Part shown: positions 22,460 through 33,922 of the stretch, piece after piece
How the letters are laid out: each line of letters begins with the position of its first letter
How positions within the stretch are numbered: position 1 is the first letter of the stretch
Source: Leptospira interrogans
GTDB taxonomy: Bacteria; Spirochaetota; Leptospiria; Leptospirales; Leptospiraceae
Length of the DNA stretch: 64,000 bases
Assembly (NCBI RefSeq): GCF_900156205.1
Contig: NZ_FTNA01000002.1
Span: forward strand, 62,001-126,000
Reading direction: 5' to 3'
The notes under the pieces: model-generated
Databases searched by the model: none
The model's input: only the letters and a program-made list of their open reading frames with translations
What the model was told of the DNA's origin: nothing
Made by a program: the position numbers and the translations under genes

Positions 22460-23070
22460 GGTTGATAAAAATAGGCGTGAAACTGAAACTCTTTCTTAAG
22501 AAAATTTTTTCTCGAAATTTGAAAATACTGATCTTCCAAATAGGGTTCGTGGATTCCGTCTAACAGTCCGTATTTTTTTTCCTGATAACCGGATTCATAC
22601 AATAATGGGACGAGGGTTTTGGTAAAAGGGTCGTAGTGATATAACAATTTATGATCAAATGGAAGATATTCGATTTGAAATGTTTCTCTATTTCCCTGAA
22701 AAAAAACTTCTCCTTTTTCGTGTGTCTCCAACAAAACCCAGTTTCCTGAAACACAATACTTACCTTTTCCAATTACGATATGAGTTGTATATTCGTTTTT
22801 ATCCTTCACTTCCCGTTTCATGGATTTTTCAAATGTTAGATTTTTACGATTCAGTAAGATTTTTTCCTGAACGATATTTTTATAGAAAAGAGTATTGATG
22901 TGAGATCTTTCAGGCCGATTTCTCATATATATTCCCTCAGGAATTTTTTCTGGATCTGTTTCTAAGATAGAATTAGGAGGAAGGGTTCGAATCCATGAAG
23001 TAGAACATTCGAGAAAAATAAAAAAAATAAAAGGAATGAATTTAAGCTCAATGTTGTTTCTTGAATTCAA
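22456..23070 (-). CDS. Predicted lipoprotein of SpoIIE operon
   Basis: A roughly 204-residue protein with an N-terminal hydrophobic segment IPFIFFIFLECS that looks like a lipoprotein signal with Cys as the lipidated residue. The frame starts with GTG at 23097; the in-frame TTG at 23070, preceded by AGGGAATGAGACA, gives a better-sized signal peptide and is preferred. The body has many Tyr, Phe and Lys and no family I recognise. It is the first gene of the three-gene unit, so it may give the phosphatase an envelope input; that is inference. Confidence 0.7.
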
Positions 23071-23266
23071 TGTCTCATTCCCTGAACTCGGTAACACTAC
23101 TTTCCACGGATCGCAGTGTTAGGTTATTCGACAGGTACAACAGAATAATCGCTTTCGTATTGGTTATATTAAACTCGCGTAATTTTAAATTTAAAAGAAG
23201 AGATTTACTTTTATGATTCAATTCAACCTCCCTTTCAAATTTTCATCCTTTTTTTAACAAAAGGTT

Positions 23267-24688
23267 TTAAAATTGAAAATAAATAAATTCCCCGCCGCCG
23301 TCTCCAAATACGCCTAAGAGTAAAAGTAAAATGACACTGAAGACAGGAATTAAGACCCTAGAACGCTTTTCTATTTTTTCCGTCGATTTAGGAAAGTATT
23401 GAAGAGCATTAAAACCTATGGTTAGTAGTATGAATAACAAGAGTTCTTCCCAACGAGGAAGAACTTTTCCAGAAAAAAAATTTTGAAAACCTTTCATCAA
23501 ATCAAACAAAAAGGAAACTGAATTTTTTCCGGCAGAACCGGCCCTAAAAAATAAACCGGAAATTAAGAATAGGTTCAGAGTAATTGTGTTTCTTAAAAAA
23601 CGAATCGTTTTTGACGAAATAATATTTGTGCCTTGTACTAGTTTTGGTTCTAAGATTCTTTCTATAGCGAGTACAAAACCTAAATAAGCTCCCCAAAGAA
23701 CGAATGCTATATTGGCTCCGTGCCAGAGACCACCCAAACACATCGTAAGAAACATATTCCACTGAGATCTAAGTTCTCCTTTTCTACTTCCACCAAGAGG
23801 AATATAGATATAATCTCTGAGCCAAGAAGAAAGCGTTATGTGCCATCTCCCCCAAAATTCTCGGAACGAAGTAGATAAGAAAGGTCCTTTAAAATTTTCA
23901 GGAATTTCGTATCCAAGTAAAAACGCACAACCTCTGGCAATATCTGTGTATCCAGAAAAATCGCAATAAACCTGGCAAATAAAACCGAACGCTCCGATGT
24001 AAACGGAAGCAGAATGATATTGGTCAGGTTCCAAATAAAGAGGAGAAATGATTCCAGAGATAGAATCCGCTAAAACTGACTTTTTAAATAATCCGAAGAT
24101 TAAAAGAAAGATTCCTTGTTTCATTCTTTGTTTATCGATTTCAGGAAAATTGAGTTTGGGCAAAAAATCGGTTGATCTCATGATCGGCCCTGCAATCAGC
24201 TGAGGAAAAAAAAGGATAAATAAAAAGTAATCCAGAGAGCTGATTTTTTCCGGAATTAGATCTCTATGAATATCTACTTGAAGTGCAATTAATTGGAACG
24301 TGTAAAAACTAATAGCAAGAGGTAAAAGGATTTCTACAGAAGTTCCTAACCTTTGCCAAAGTTCCATACCGGTAAATGTGCTTAGAGAATCCATTAGAAA
24401 ATAATAATATTTAAAAAATGCTAGGTTGATCGTATTGAGTATGATCGTCCACTTTAGAAGACCTTTTGTGGATTCCCCTTTTTTTTTCTTTTCCCAGAGT
24501 TTAACAGAAAGATAATAATTGATCCCGATTATTAGAAGAAAATGAATCAAAAACGTTATATGAGAATAACCGTAAAATACGATGGAAGAAACGAATAAAA
24601 CTTTCTTTTTCGCTGGTACGTCTACATTCCAGTAGATCAAATACGTGATCAGAAATAAAAATAAAAAGGGTAGGGAATTGAATAACAT
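23267..24688 (-). CDS. MBOAT-family membrane O-acyltransferase (AlgI/DltB-like)
   Basis: A 473-residue polytopic protein with about ten helices. Family blocks include the YCDFSGYTDIARGCAFLLGYEIPENFKGPFLSTSFREFWGRWHITLSSWLRDYIYIPLGG region (split by the histidine loop) and CLGGLWHGANIAFVLWG, which carries the invariant catalytic His. AlgI and DltB transfer acyl groups to extracellular polymers; the acceptor here is unknown. There is no adjacent SGNH partner, though a GDSL lipoprotein lies at 43681. It starts 35 bp after the sppA stop and may be co-transcribed. Confidence 0.92.
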   Translation of the reverse strand: MLFNSLPFLFLFLITYLIYWNVDVPAKKKVLFVSSIVFYGYSHITFLIHFLLIIGINYYLSVKLWEKKKKGESTKGLLKWTIILNTINLAFFKYYYFLMDSLSTFTGMELWQRLGTSVEILLPLAISFYTFQLIALQVDIHRDLIPEKISSLDYFLFILFFPQLIAGPIMRSTDFLPKLNFPEIDKQRMKQGIFLLIFGLFKKSVLADSISGIISPLYLEPDQYHSASVYIGAFGFICQVYCDFSGYTDIARGCAFLLGYEIPENFKGPFLSTSFREFWGRWHITLSSWLRDYIYIPLGGSRKGELRSQWNMFLTMCLGGLWHGANIAFVLWGAYLGFVLAIERILEPKLVQGTNIISSKTIRFLRNTITLNLFLISGLFFRAGSAGKNSVSFLFDLMKGFQNFFSGKVLPRWEELLLFILLTIGFNALQYFPKSTEKIEKRSRVLIPVFSVILLLLLGVFGDGGGEFIYFQF

Positions 24689-24723
24689 TGATATTAATAG
24701 ATTCCTAAATTTCTAATGTTTAC

Positions 24724-25710
24724 TTAGTAAGACCAAAGATATAAAAAACGAACTTGTCTACTCGTTCCTAGAATTTTAGAAATAGTAGAATCCGGTTTGA
24801 GTTCAGTGGACTGTACTTGGTAAAAATTTGTTCTTTGGTTGGTACTACGAGTATAATAAATGATTCTAGGATTTGTATTTCCCGGATTTTTTTTGTAATT
24901 CGAAAGAGCCATCGTCTCTTGTACTGCGTTGTCAAAGTAACCTATTTTATCAATTAAACCGTGTTGAAGCGCTTGGGACGCTGTGAAAATTCTGCCATCT
25001 GCAACTTTACGAAGTTCCGACGGATTTTTTCCAGGTCTTCCTTTTTTGACAATATCAAAGAATTTTTCAAAAAGATCATCTACAATGGATTGAAGTAATT
25101 TTCTTTGCTCCGGGGAAAGTTCTTCCAATGGAGAACCAATGGTTTTATTTCCACCAGAACGAATCGACTGATCTTTGATTCCAAGTTTATCTAAACCTTC
25201 TTTGACGTTGATTCCAGAAAGAATTACACCGATAGAACCGGTCACAGAAGTAGGGTGAGCGATCAAAAGATCGGTAGCCATAGAAATATAATAGGCGCCG
25301 CTGGCAGCAGTATCCATAAAAAGAGAAACTACAGGAATTTTCTTTTTGGTTTTAAATTGAAGGATTTCTCTGTAAATGATGTCGCTTGCAGTAACAGAAC
25401 CGCCTGGAGAATTGATTTTCAAAATTACTGCTTTGATTTCCGGATCTAATTCTGCGAGTTCTAGTTGTTTTTTGACTTCGACTAAGATAGAATCTTCTTG
25501 GCCTCCAAAAAAGTTTTTTTCACCTTCGTCACTGATCACTCCGTCTATAGGTATGATTAGAATCTTATCTTCATTTTGACCGGAAATAAGTTTCTCCCTT
25601 AATTCCACTGTTTTTGAGGGAAATAAATTCGCATTTACTGGAACGTAACAATTAGAAAAAAAAAGATTTAGAAAAAGAATTTGGGTCCAAATTAGAATCG
25701 AGTGTTTCAA
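24724..25710 (-). CDS. sppA: SppA-type signal peptide peptidase (S49), lipoprotein
   Basis: A 328-residue S49 serine protease. The N-terminus ends in the lipobox LFFSNC, so it is probably anchored as a lipoprotein. The core has VILKINSPGGSVTASDIIY, then AASGAYYISMATD with the nucleophile Ser, HPTSVTGSIGVI, and the region IRSGGNKTIGSP expected to hold the general-base Lys. The length fits the short (36K type) SppA, which removes remnant signal peptides. Transcribed away from the aldose epimerase gene. Confidence 0.9.
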   Translation of the reverse strand: MKHSILIWTQILFLNLFFSNCYVPVNANLFPSKTVELREKLISGQNEDKILIIPIDGVISDEGEKNFFGGQEDSILVEVKKQLELAELDPEIKAVILKINSPGGSVTASDIIYREILQFKTKKKIPVVSLFMDTAASGAYYISMATDLLIAHPTSVTGSIGVILSGINVKEGLDKLGIKDQSIRSGGNKTIGSPLEELSPEQRKLLQSIVDDLFEKFFDIVKKGRPGKNPSELRKVADGRIFTASQALQHGLIDKIGYFDNAVQETMALSNYKKNPGNTNPRIIYYTRSTNQRTNFYQVQSTELKPDSTISKILGTSRQVRFLYLWSY

Positions 25711-25851
25711 AAGAAATTCTCCTGTGGAATCGTCAGTTTCCTCGAATCAAATAGGTTTTCAATTCCTTTCCAGTTCTTAAATTTTGTGTCTAGAAAAGCC
25801 GTTTTTACAAAATGAATGGAAAGGATTTTGAATTTCTGAAAAGTTTGCGAT

Positions 25852-26757
25852 GTGTTTGAGATTTTTAGCGATTGTTCTCGGTTAAAATTTACGGATCACG
25901 GTGAACAAATTCTTTCTTGGGTTTGGAAACATCCCTTAAGTGGAAAGGAGTTGGAAATTATTTCCGGCTATAATCAAAGTGAATCTTTTTTTTCTTCCGG
26001 TTCTTATTTAATGTATCCATGGGTCAATCGACATACAAATGATCGAATTCGTTTGGGAGAAGAATGGATTTCATTATCCTCCATCACAAATAAAGATAAA
26101 AATGGTTATCCTATCCACGGGCTTGGTTTTGCTTGGAAGCGCAAGATTCTACAAAAGACGGAAGATTCTATCCAGTTTGAACTTTCTCCGGAAAAAGAAT
26201 TATTGAATTCTTCCTTGGGAAATGTAATCGTTCGAGAGACGTATTCTCTTAGAAGAATTTTCAACGAAGAAATTCTGACTCTCAAAACCGATTTTTTAAA
26301 CCATAATTCATATCCGTTTCGATTTTGTTATGGGTATCATCCTTATTTTAGAATCCAATCTGACAAACAGTCTTGTGTTCTTAGATCTAATCTTTCAAAA
26401 CAGATTCCTTTAAAAGAAGATCTGACGCCTATATATCCAATTTATACAAGAGAAACGGATCGATTTAGATTAGAAAAAATTCCAGTTTTGGATTCTTTAT
26501 TTTTTGGAGAAGACGCTTGGGTTCTTTTGCAAATTCCAGACGATTCTTATGAAGTTCGAATTCGATCTAACTTGTCGAATAAAAACGATATACAACTTTC
26601 TTATTTTCAAATTTATACAGACTTCTCTAAGAATAGAATTGCGATAGAACCGATGAGTGCACCAGGAAATGCGATTGTAAATGGCTTTTCCTTAACTACC
26701 ATTCTTCCCCAAGAAAAAAAGAGCGGAAGTTTTCAAATCGTTGTGAAATGTATTTAG
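25852..26757 (+). CDS. Aldose 1-epimerase (galactose mutarotase-like)
   Basis: A 301-residue mutarotase-fold enzyme. HGLGFAWK carries the first conserved His, GYHPYFRI the second (general acid), and IAIEPMSAPGNA the catalytic Glu. It interconverts alpha and beta anomers of hexoses or, in related branches, acts on hexose 6-phosphates. The start is GTG at 25852: an in-frame stop lies just upstream and no ATG is available. The ribosome-binding site is weak. It is followed at once by a repeat island. Confidence 0.85.
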   Translation: MFEIFSDCSRLKFTDHGEQILSWVWKHPLSGKELEIISGYNQSESFFSSGSYLMYPWVNRHTNDRIRLGEEWISLSSITNKDKNGYPIHGLGFAWKRKILQKTEDSIQFELSPEKELLNSSLGNVIVRETYSLRRIFNEEILTLKTDFLNHNSYPFRFCYGYHPYFRIQSDKQSCVLRSNLSKQIPLKEDLTPIYPIYTRETDRFRLEKIPVLDSLFFGEDAWVLLQIPDDSYEVRIRSNLSNKNDIQLSYFQIYTDFSKNRIAIEPMSAPGNAIVNGFSLTTILPQEKKSGSFQIVVKCI

Positions 26758-26767
26758 GGCTTTTGTT

Positions 26768-26955
26768 TCAAAACCTCAAAAAGTTTACGTAATAATTCTT
26801 TAGAAATTTTTAATAAAATGCAGTAGTTCCTACATTTTTGTGAAACTCAATGCATCGCTTCTATAGTCGCTTTGCAGGTCGCATTTAGAAATTTGTGAAC
26901 TTTCGAGCAGTTCTAATGTTGTTAAATTTTCGTAGTAGGGTCTCACATTTTTGTG
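26768..26955 (+). repeat. Dispersed repeat R1, copy 1
   Basis: This matches 49084-49231 in reverse complement. Shared blocks include ATTCTTTAGAAATTT, AAAATGCAGTAGTTCCTACA, and GAACTTTCGAGCAGTTCTAA. Copy 1 has an extra segment of about 37 bp after TAGTTCCTACATTTTT, rich in TTGTGAAACTCAA, which repeats again near 26951. The function is unknown and it is non-coding in both places. Confidence 0.85.
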
Positions 26956-26986
26956 AAACTCAAATTTCACTTCCTGAATGCTAATC

Positions 26987-27296
26987 CTTAGAGGGCATAA
27001 CCTTACCCACAAGTTGAATAGGATTTTAGAATCAGAATGAACTCAACAGAACGGGCTTTCTATGGATCGCCGTTCTGGGCTCAAAAAGGCACATTTTTCA
27101 AGTGTTCCGACAAGAATGAGTCTTTTTACTTGCAAAAAGTATGTTTTTCTGATAGAGAAAAATTTTCCGAACTTTACCGCCTCCACCCCCACCCAAAAAT
27201 AAAAGGGTGGGAACTAAGTTTTACAGAGGATTTGTCGTAACTCCGACAGATTTATATTGAGATCAAATATTTGTGGGTAAGGTTATGCTTAGAGGG
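26987..27296 (-). mobile_element. MITE-A copy 2 with 9-bp target duplications
   Basis: The element proper is 26996-27287 (292 bp), with perfect inverted ends CATAACCTTACCCACAA and TTGTGGGTAAGGTTATG. Identical 9-bp direct repeats CTTAGAGGG flank it at 26987-26995 and 27288-27296. Read on the minus strand it aligns along its length with copy 1, and it has an extra block of about 40 bp near 27036-27075 plus small indels. The interior includes the GGGTGGGGG hairpin. Confidence 0.92.
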
Positions 27297-27711
27297 AGGC
27301 CGCACTCGCTGAATTTTCCGGGTCGCGTTCAAACTCAGCAAAAAGGGTCTAAAGGTTGGTGGAAATTCAGCGTCTCATTTCTTTGGCGTTCGGCAGGATT
27401 TGGGACAAGGCTTAGTGTGAACTCGACGTAAGAAAGTTAAAAAAGTAGTAGTTCCCACACGGATCGGAATGAGTTGTAAAATTTAAATTTATGGGAGTTC
27501 CCACAAAAGAAACCTTTTTACTTGTAAAAATATAATTTTATGATAAAGAAAAGCCTCTCGACCAAGTTCTTACAGAATTCTTTTTCGGATTTTTAGTCGT
27601 AACTACAGCTGAATTTGAGAATCTATAATTGCAATCATTACGGTGGGAAAAGCGTCTTGCTATTCTATTTATAGGTTTCTTACTCGGTTGGAACTTATGT
27701 TCGCATTCTTC

Positions 27712-27756
<45 letters not shown>

Positions 27757-27763
27757 GATACAA

Positions 27764-29473
<1,710 letters not shown>

Positions 29474-29524
29474 TTTTTTCCGTGTAATTGAAAAAACGGA
29501 TCAAAATAAAAAAAGAGGAATAGC

Positions 29525-30739
29525 ATGGATCTCAGCGCAAAGAGGCTGAATGTCATCGAACCTTCTCCTACTCTCGTAATTACTGCTAAGGCAAACGAGT
29601 TGAAAAAAAAGGGAGAAGATATTGTTAGTTTTGGAGCCGGTGAGCCGGATTTTGAAACTCCATCTCATATCAGAGACGCTGCAAAAAATGCAATCGATAG
29701 GGGAATGACTCGTTATACGGCTGTTTCTGGAACGGTTGAATTGAAAGAAGCAATCGTCCACAAGTTCAAAAGAGACAATGGTCTTGATTACGATAAAAGT
29801 CAGGTAATCGTTGGAACCGGTGGTAAACAAGTTATTTACAACTACTTTCTCGCAACCTTAAATGCGGGGGACGAAGTAATCATTCCCGCTCCGTATTGGG
29901 TGAGTTATGCGGATATTGTTCGTTTGGCAGAAGGTGTTCCTGTGATTGTCAACACTACTCCGGAGGCAAATTTTCAAATTACTCCGGAACAATTGAAAAA
30001 GGTAATTACTCCTAAGACAAAATGTTTGATTCTAAATTCTCCCTCCAATCCTACCGGTGCGGGATATACTAAGAAAGATATAGAAGCTTTGGGAGAGGTT
30101 GTACTTTCTACCGGAATTCAAGTCATGAGCGATGACATTTACGAAAAAATAGTCTATGACGGATTCGTATTTTCTAATCTTGCTATGTTGTCTCCGGAAC
30201 TTAAAAAACAAACCTTTGTAATCAATGGAGTTTCTAAAACGTATTCCATGACCGGTTGGAGAATTGGCTACGGGGCGGGCGATTTGAATATCGTTAAAAA
30301 TATGGAAACGATTCAAAGTCAATCTACTTCGAATCCTTCTTCGATTTCTCAGGCAGCTGCACAAGCTGCAATTGCAGGAGATCAATCCTGTGTAGAGGAG
30401 ATGAGAAAAGCGTTTCAAGTCAGAAGAGATCTTATCGTTTCTCTTTTAAATGCGATTCCGGGTGTAAAATGTAACAACCCTCAAGGAGCCTTTTACGTAT
30501 TTCCGTATTTGACGGATGTTTACAAAACTACTGGTTTTATAAAACTAAAACAAGGATCTTCCGAAACCTCTCTCAGTAAAATTTTCTGTAGCACTTTATT
30601 AGAAAAATATAAAGTAGCCGCGGTTCCAGGAATTGCATTTGGAGAAGACCAGGCTCTCAGACTTTCTTACGCAATGGGAGAAAACGACATCCGACGCGGG
30701 GTGGAAAGAATCGCGGAAATGATAAGGGATTTGAACTAG
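29525..30739 (+). CDS. aspC: Aspartate aminotransferase (class I PLP)
   Basis: A 404-residue fold-type I aminotransferase of the AspC/AatA I-gamma type. SFGAGEPDFETPSHI opens the substrate site, NSPSNPTGAGY carries the conserved Asn, VINGVSKTYSMTGWRIGYG holds the PLP lysine, and the late LRLSYAMGEN carries the carboxylate-binding Arg. It moves the amino group between aspartate and 2-oxoglutarate. AGAGGAATAGC precedes the ATG. A related role on prephenate is possible in this subgroup. Confidence 0.9.
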   Translation: MDLSAKRLNVIEPSPTLVITAKANELKKKGEDIVSFGAGEPDFETPSHIRDAAKNAIDRGMTRYTAVSGTVELKEAIVHKFKRDNGLDYDKSQVIVGTGGKQVIYNYFLATLNAGDEVIIPAPYWVSYADIVRLAEGVPVIVNTTPEANFQITPEQLKKVITPKTKCLILNSPSNPTGAGYTKKDIEALGEVVLSTGIQVMSDDIYEKIVYDGFVFSNLAMLSPELKKQTFVINGVSKTYSMTGWRIGYGAGDLNIVKNMETIQSQSTSNPSSISQAAAQAAIAGDQSCVEEMRKAFQVRRDLIVSLLNAIPGVKCNNPQGAFYVFPYLTDVYKTTGFIKLKQGSSETSLSKIFCSTLLEKYKVAAVPGIAFGEDQALRLSYAMGENDIRRGVERIAEMIRDLN

Positions 30740-30742
30740 TAA

Positions 30743-31669
30743 ATGATGAGACGGATCGTTCTGATCCTAATCTTTTTTACTTCTTTTCCATGTCTTTGGG
30801 GAGGGGATAGATTGGTTCTAAAACCAAATTCTCCTCTTTATTTATTTCCAGATAAAAAATCTGAAATTCTACGTCGTCTCAGCTTTGGTGAAATCGTTCA
30901 GAGTAAAAACGAAAGACAAAACGATCGTAAATTTCGTTTTGTATCCGATTCTTCCGGTTTGAGTGGTTGGGTTGAAACTCAGTATCTTTTCGATTTGGAA
31001 GAAAAAGGTGCTTATAAAGTAATCTTGCGCTCTATCGATAGAATGTTATATTCTACTAATACTGGATTGAACGAATTAGAATCCGTTTTTCAATATTTGA
31101 GTTCCGTGGAAGAAAATAAAAATTATCATGGAGACGAATATATTTATCTAAAAATTAGAAGAATTGTAGTTTTAATTAGAATATTAGAAATTCTGCAAGA
31201 ACTAGAAAATAAACGTAAAGAATCTAAATTAACGGATTATATTTCCAAACATTCGGAAGAAATTATTCCGGGCAAACCCGCTAAGATCAATCCGGAGGTG
31301 TTTTGGAAAATTGGGGAAGATTTTAAAGACAAGGGCCCCGGAGATTTTGCGGCTTTTTTAGGAGTAAAACATACTCCAGAAATCAATTGCAAAAGAGACG
31401 TTTTTTGTTTTTTAAATGAAGAGAAAAAAAGAAGAATTCGTTATCTTCAATTGCACCCAAACGGTAATTATGCGAATGTTTTTGCCAATCAGATTTCCAA
31501 AAAGTTAGAAACTTTAACAAAAGATCCAGAAACGATTCAGTGCGGAAAAGGTGAATCCAGAAAAGAAATTTACGAATCTTTCCGAAAAGATCTACAATCT
31601 CTTCCTTATAGATACGGTAGAAAATATCATAATTTTCTAAAAATAATCCACAAAGAATGTCTGCAGTAA
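30743..31669 (+). CDS. Secreted SH3-domain protein, unknown role
   Basis: A 308-residue protein with a signal peptide (MMRRIVLILIFFTSFPCLWG) followed by a bacterial SH3-like domain (about 24-85: LKPNSPLYLFPDKKSEILRRLSFGEIVQ...GLSGWVETQYLFD). The remainder, about 90-308, is charged and unrecognised. It starts 4 bp after the aminotransferase and its end overlaps the next gene by 13 bp. Such domains often bind cell-wall peptides; here the role is open. FPCLWG could be a weak lipobox. Confidence 0.75.
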   Translation: MMRRIVLILIFFTSFPCLWGGDRLVLKPNSPLYLFPDKKSEILRRLSFGEIVQSKNERQNDRKFRFVSDSSGLSGWVETQYLFDLEEKGAYKVILRSIDRMLYSTNTGLNELESVFQYLSSVEENKNYHGDEYIYLKIRRIVVLIRILEILQELENKRKESKLTDYISKHSEEIIPGKPAKINPEVFWKIGEDFKDKGPGDFAAFLGVKHTPEINCKRDVFCFLNEEKKRRIRYLQLHPNGNYANVFANQISKKLETLTKDPETIQCGKGESRKEIYESFRKDLQSLPYRYGRKYHNFLKIIHKECLQ

Positions 31670-32490
31670 ATTTAAGTTTTCGTAAAATTGATTTTCAAAA
31701 CGGTAAATTTTTTTCTCCCGTTTGTGGACCGATTATTGTTTTACACGGTCTTTTTGGATCTTCCAAAAATTGGCTGAGTGTAGGAGATTTTTTAAGTCAG
31801 TATGCAGACGTATATCTTTTGGATCTCAGAAATCATGGAGATTCTCCGCATTCCAGTGAACATTCTATTGCTTCCATGGTGGAAGATATAGAAGTATGGG
31901 TAACAAAACAAAAACTAGAAAAACCGGTGATTTTAGGACATTCCATGGGTGGACTTGTTTCTATGGGATTTGCATTAAAAAATCCGAATATTCTGTCTTT
32001 ATTATTTATAGAGGACATTGCTCCTAGAAACTATCCGTTTCATTATGAAAGCGAACTTTTATGTCTTAGAACGGACGTTTCCAGTTTTAAATCTAGGCAG
32101 GAAATTGATTCGGCACTGACAAAAATTCTTCCGAATGCTTTTATCCGAAATTTTTTAGAGATGAACTTAGAACGTCTCGAAAATAACGGAGGTTATCGTT
32201 GGAAACTCAACGTAGAAGGAGTTGCGAATTCTCCTAGGTTATTTCAGGACTTTTTTGATAAATATACAAATTATCCATATACAGGAAGAACGTATTTTAT
32301 TACAGGAGGAGTTTCGGAATATTTTCATAAAGAAGACATTGAGATAGCTCGAAATTTTTTTCCAAATTCTAAATTTTACTTAATTCCTGGCGGTGACCAT
32401 TATATTCATTTTACAAAGTCATTTGAGTTTAAAAAAATTTTGGAATCTATTTTTGAGAAGTTAGACGATTCTGAATTTGTAGTAAACTAA
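31657..32490 (+). CDS. Alpha/beta-fold hydrolase
   Basis: A 277-residue alpha/beta hydrolase. Oxyanion-hole region VLHGLFGSSKNWL, nucleophile elbow GHSMGG (Ser near 98), acid in the FITGGVSEYF area, and catalytic His in GGDHYIHF. The pattern resembles YbfF/abhydrolase-11-type esterases, which hydrolyse small acyl esters. The start overlaps the SH3 gene by 13 bp. Its 3' end overlaps the facing symporter gene by 44 bp. Confidence 0.88.
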   Translation: MSAVNLSFRKIDFQNGKFFSPVCGPIIVLHGLFGSSKNWLSVGDFLSQYADVYLLDLRNHGDSPHSSEHSIASMVEDIEVWVTKQKLEKPVILGHSMGGLVSMGFALKNPNILSLLFIEDIAPRNYPFHYESELLCLRTDVSSFKSRQEIDSALTKILPNAFIRNFLEMNLERLENNGGYRWKLNVEGVANSPRLFQDFFDKYTNYPYTGRTYFITGGVSEYFHKEDIEIARNFFPNSKFYLIPGGDHYIHFTKSFEFKKILESIFEKLDDSEFVVN

Positions 32491-33922
32491 ATCCGAGCAA
32501 CCAGCAGGTTCCGATCCCGAATGGAACCAGAAGAGTAAAACTGGAACCGGTCCATTTACCGAAAATTAATGTTAAAATTGGAGTTAGTCCGATCGCCAAA
32601 GACGCAAAAGAATCCTTTAATTTTTGCATATAATAAAAACTTTGTATTCTTCCGCTTAGAAAAATTGAAATGATTGGACCAACAGTATAAGAAGAGATAG
32701 ATAATCCTAATTCTACAAGACCCTTTTTTCCGGTTGTTAAAAATAGAGGAAGTAGGGAACTTAAGAGAAGAATCATCCCCCAGAATAAGCTTAAAGTACC
32801 AGAACCGAATTGTTCTATTTTTAAATCTACTTTAGTAGTCAAAGAAAGAGAATTGATAGAACTAGATAATGTAGACATAGCCGAAGCCAAAATAGCGGCT
32901 AATAAAAAACCTGTGATTGGCGAAGGTACTTCCTCTAAAATAAATTTGGAAAAAACCTTATCTTTAGGAATAGAGGGATCTTTATAATAAAAATATAATA
33001 AAACTCCAATGCTTAAAAATAATACGAACTGAAAAAATACAAAAATTCCAGAAGAAATCATCGCCTTTTGGGCGTCCGATTCTGATCTACACGCGAGTAT
33101 TCTTTGAACAAACATCTGATCTACTCCGTGGGTTCCTAAGGTTAAAAGAATTCCTCCTAAAATAGCAGTGGGAAAAAAATAAGCGGATGAAAAATCTGTC
33201 CATTCAAAAATTTGAAACTTATTTGTTTGATTTGCATTTTCGATCAGATAAGAAGCGTCGAATCCATTTTTAAGAAGTATAGAACCTAAATAGAAAAGCG
33301 CAAAAATTCCTCCTGCGACGTAGATTAAAAATTGAATCGAATCTACCCAGACCACGGAACGAAATCCTCCCTGAACTGTGTAAAGAATTGTGATTCCGGA
33401 AATGAGTAGAAGACTTAAAATTTCTATGTGTAGATTTGTGGTTTTTAATAAAGAAAACTGTTTTAAGAAAACTTCAAGTAAAATCGCAACCGGAATAGCG
33501 GATGCATACATTCTCACTCCGTCTCCTAAAATGCGAGTGAGTTTGAATAAAAATGTGACCGTCTTTTGAGAAATTTTTCCATAGTGGTTTCCTACCCATT
33601 CATAAACGGAAATAAAACCGGATTTGTAATACATAGGAATAAAAAGTTTGGCTACGATAATTCTTCCTAAAACAAAACCCAAACCGAGGCTAAGAAAGGT
33701 AAGATTACTTGAATAACTAAGTCCAGGAATGCTCAAAAAAGTAAGAGTAGACGTTTCTGTGGCAACGATTGAAAAGCTCAAAGCAATCCAAGAAATTTCT
33801 TTTCCTGCAAGAAAGTAAGAAGCGGAATCCTTATCTTTTTTTCTAGAAGTGAACCATCCCGAAAAAAGAACCAAACCAACATAGAAAAGTAAAACGGTTA
33901 GATCTAAAAATGAAAAGTGCAT
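32447..33922 (-). CDS. Sodium:solute symporter (SSS family)
   Basis: A 491-residue membrane transporter with about 13 helices. SSS features include the DSASYFLAGKEISWIALSFSIVATETSTLTFL region, VQGGFRSVVWVDSIQFLIYVAGG, GTHGVDQMFVQRILACRSE, and AILASAMSTLSSSINSLS near the sodium site. The solute is unknown. The frame extends to 34069, but the ATG at 33922 gives MHFSFLDLTVLLFYVGLVLF, the normal first helix, and I take that start. Antisense overlap of 44 bp with the hydrolase gene. Confidence 0.9.
   Translation of the reverse strand: MHFSFLDLTVLLFYVGLVLFSGWFTSRKKDKDSASYFLAGKEISWIALSFSIVATETSTLTFLSIPGLSYSSNLTFLSLGLGFVLGRIIVAKLFIPMYYKSGFISVYEWVGNHYGKISQKTVTFLFKLTRILGDGVRMYASAIPVAILLEVFLKQFSLLKTTNLHIEILSLLLISGITILYTVQGGFRSVVWVDSIQFLIYVAGGIFALFYLGSILLKNGFDASYLIENANQTNKFQIFEWTDFSSAYFFPTAILGGILLTLGTHGVDQMFVQRILACRSESDAQKAMISSGIFVFFQFVLFLSIGVLLYFYYKDPSIPKDKVFSKFILEEVPSPITGFLLAAILASAMSTLSSSINSLSLTTKVDLKIEQFGSGTLSLFWGMILLLSSLLPLFLTTGKKGLVELGLSISSYTVGPIISIFLSGRIQSFYYMQKLKDSFASLAIGLTPILTLIFGKWTGSSFTLLVPFGIGTCWLLGFSLLQIQNRLTSQK

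Noticed and set aside
22983..23000. GGTTCGAATCC-like string resembling a tRNA T-arm
   Set aside because: It lies inside the lipoprotein coding region and no acceptor or anticodon stem can be built around it.
27037..27240. 67-codon frame inside MITE-A copy 2
   Set aside because: It lies wholly in the element, is disrupted by the missing 40-bp block in copy 1, and has no ribosome-binding site or family-like sequence.
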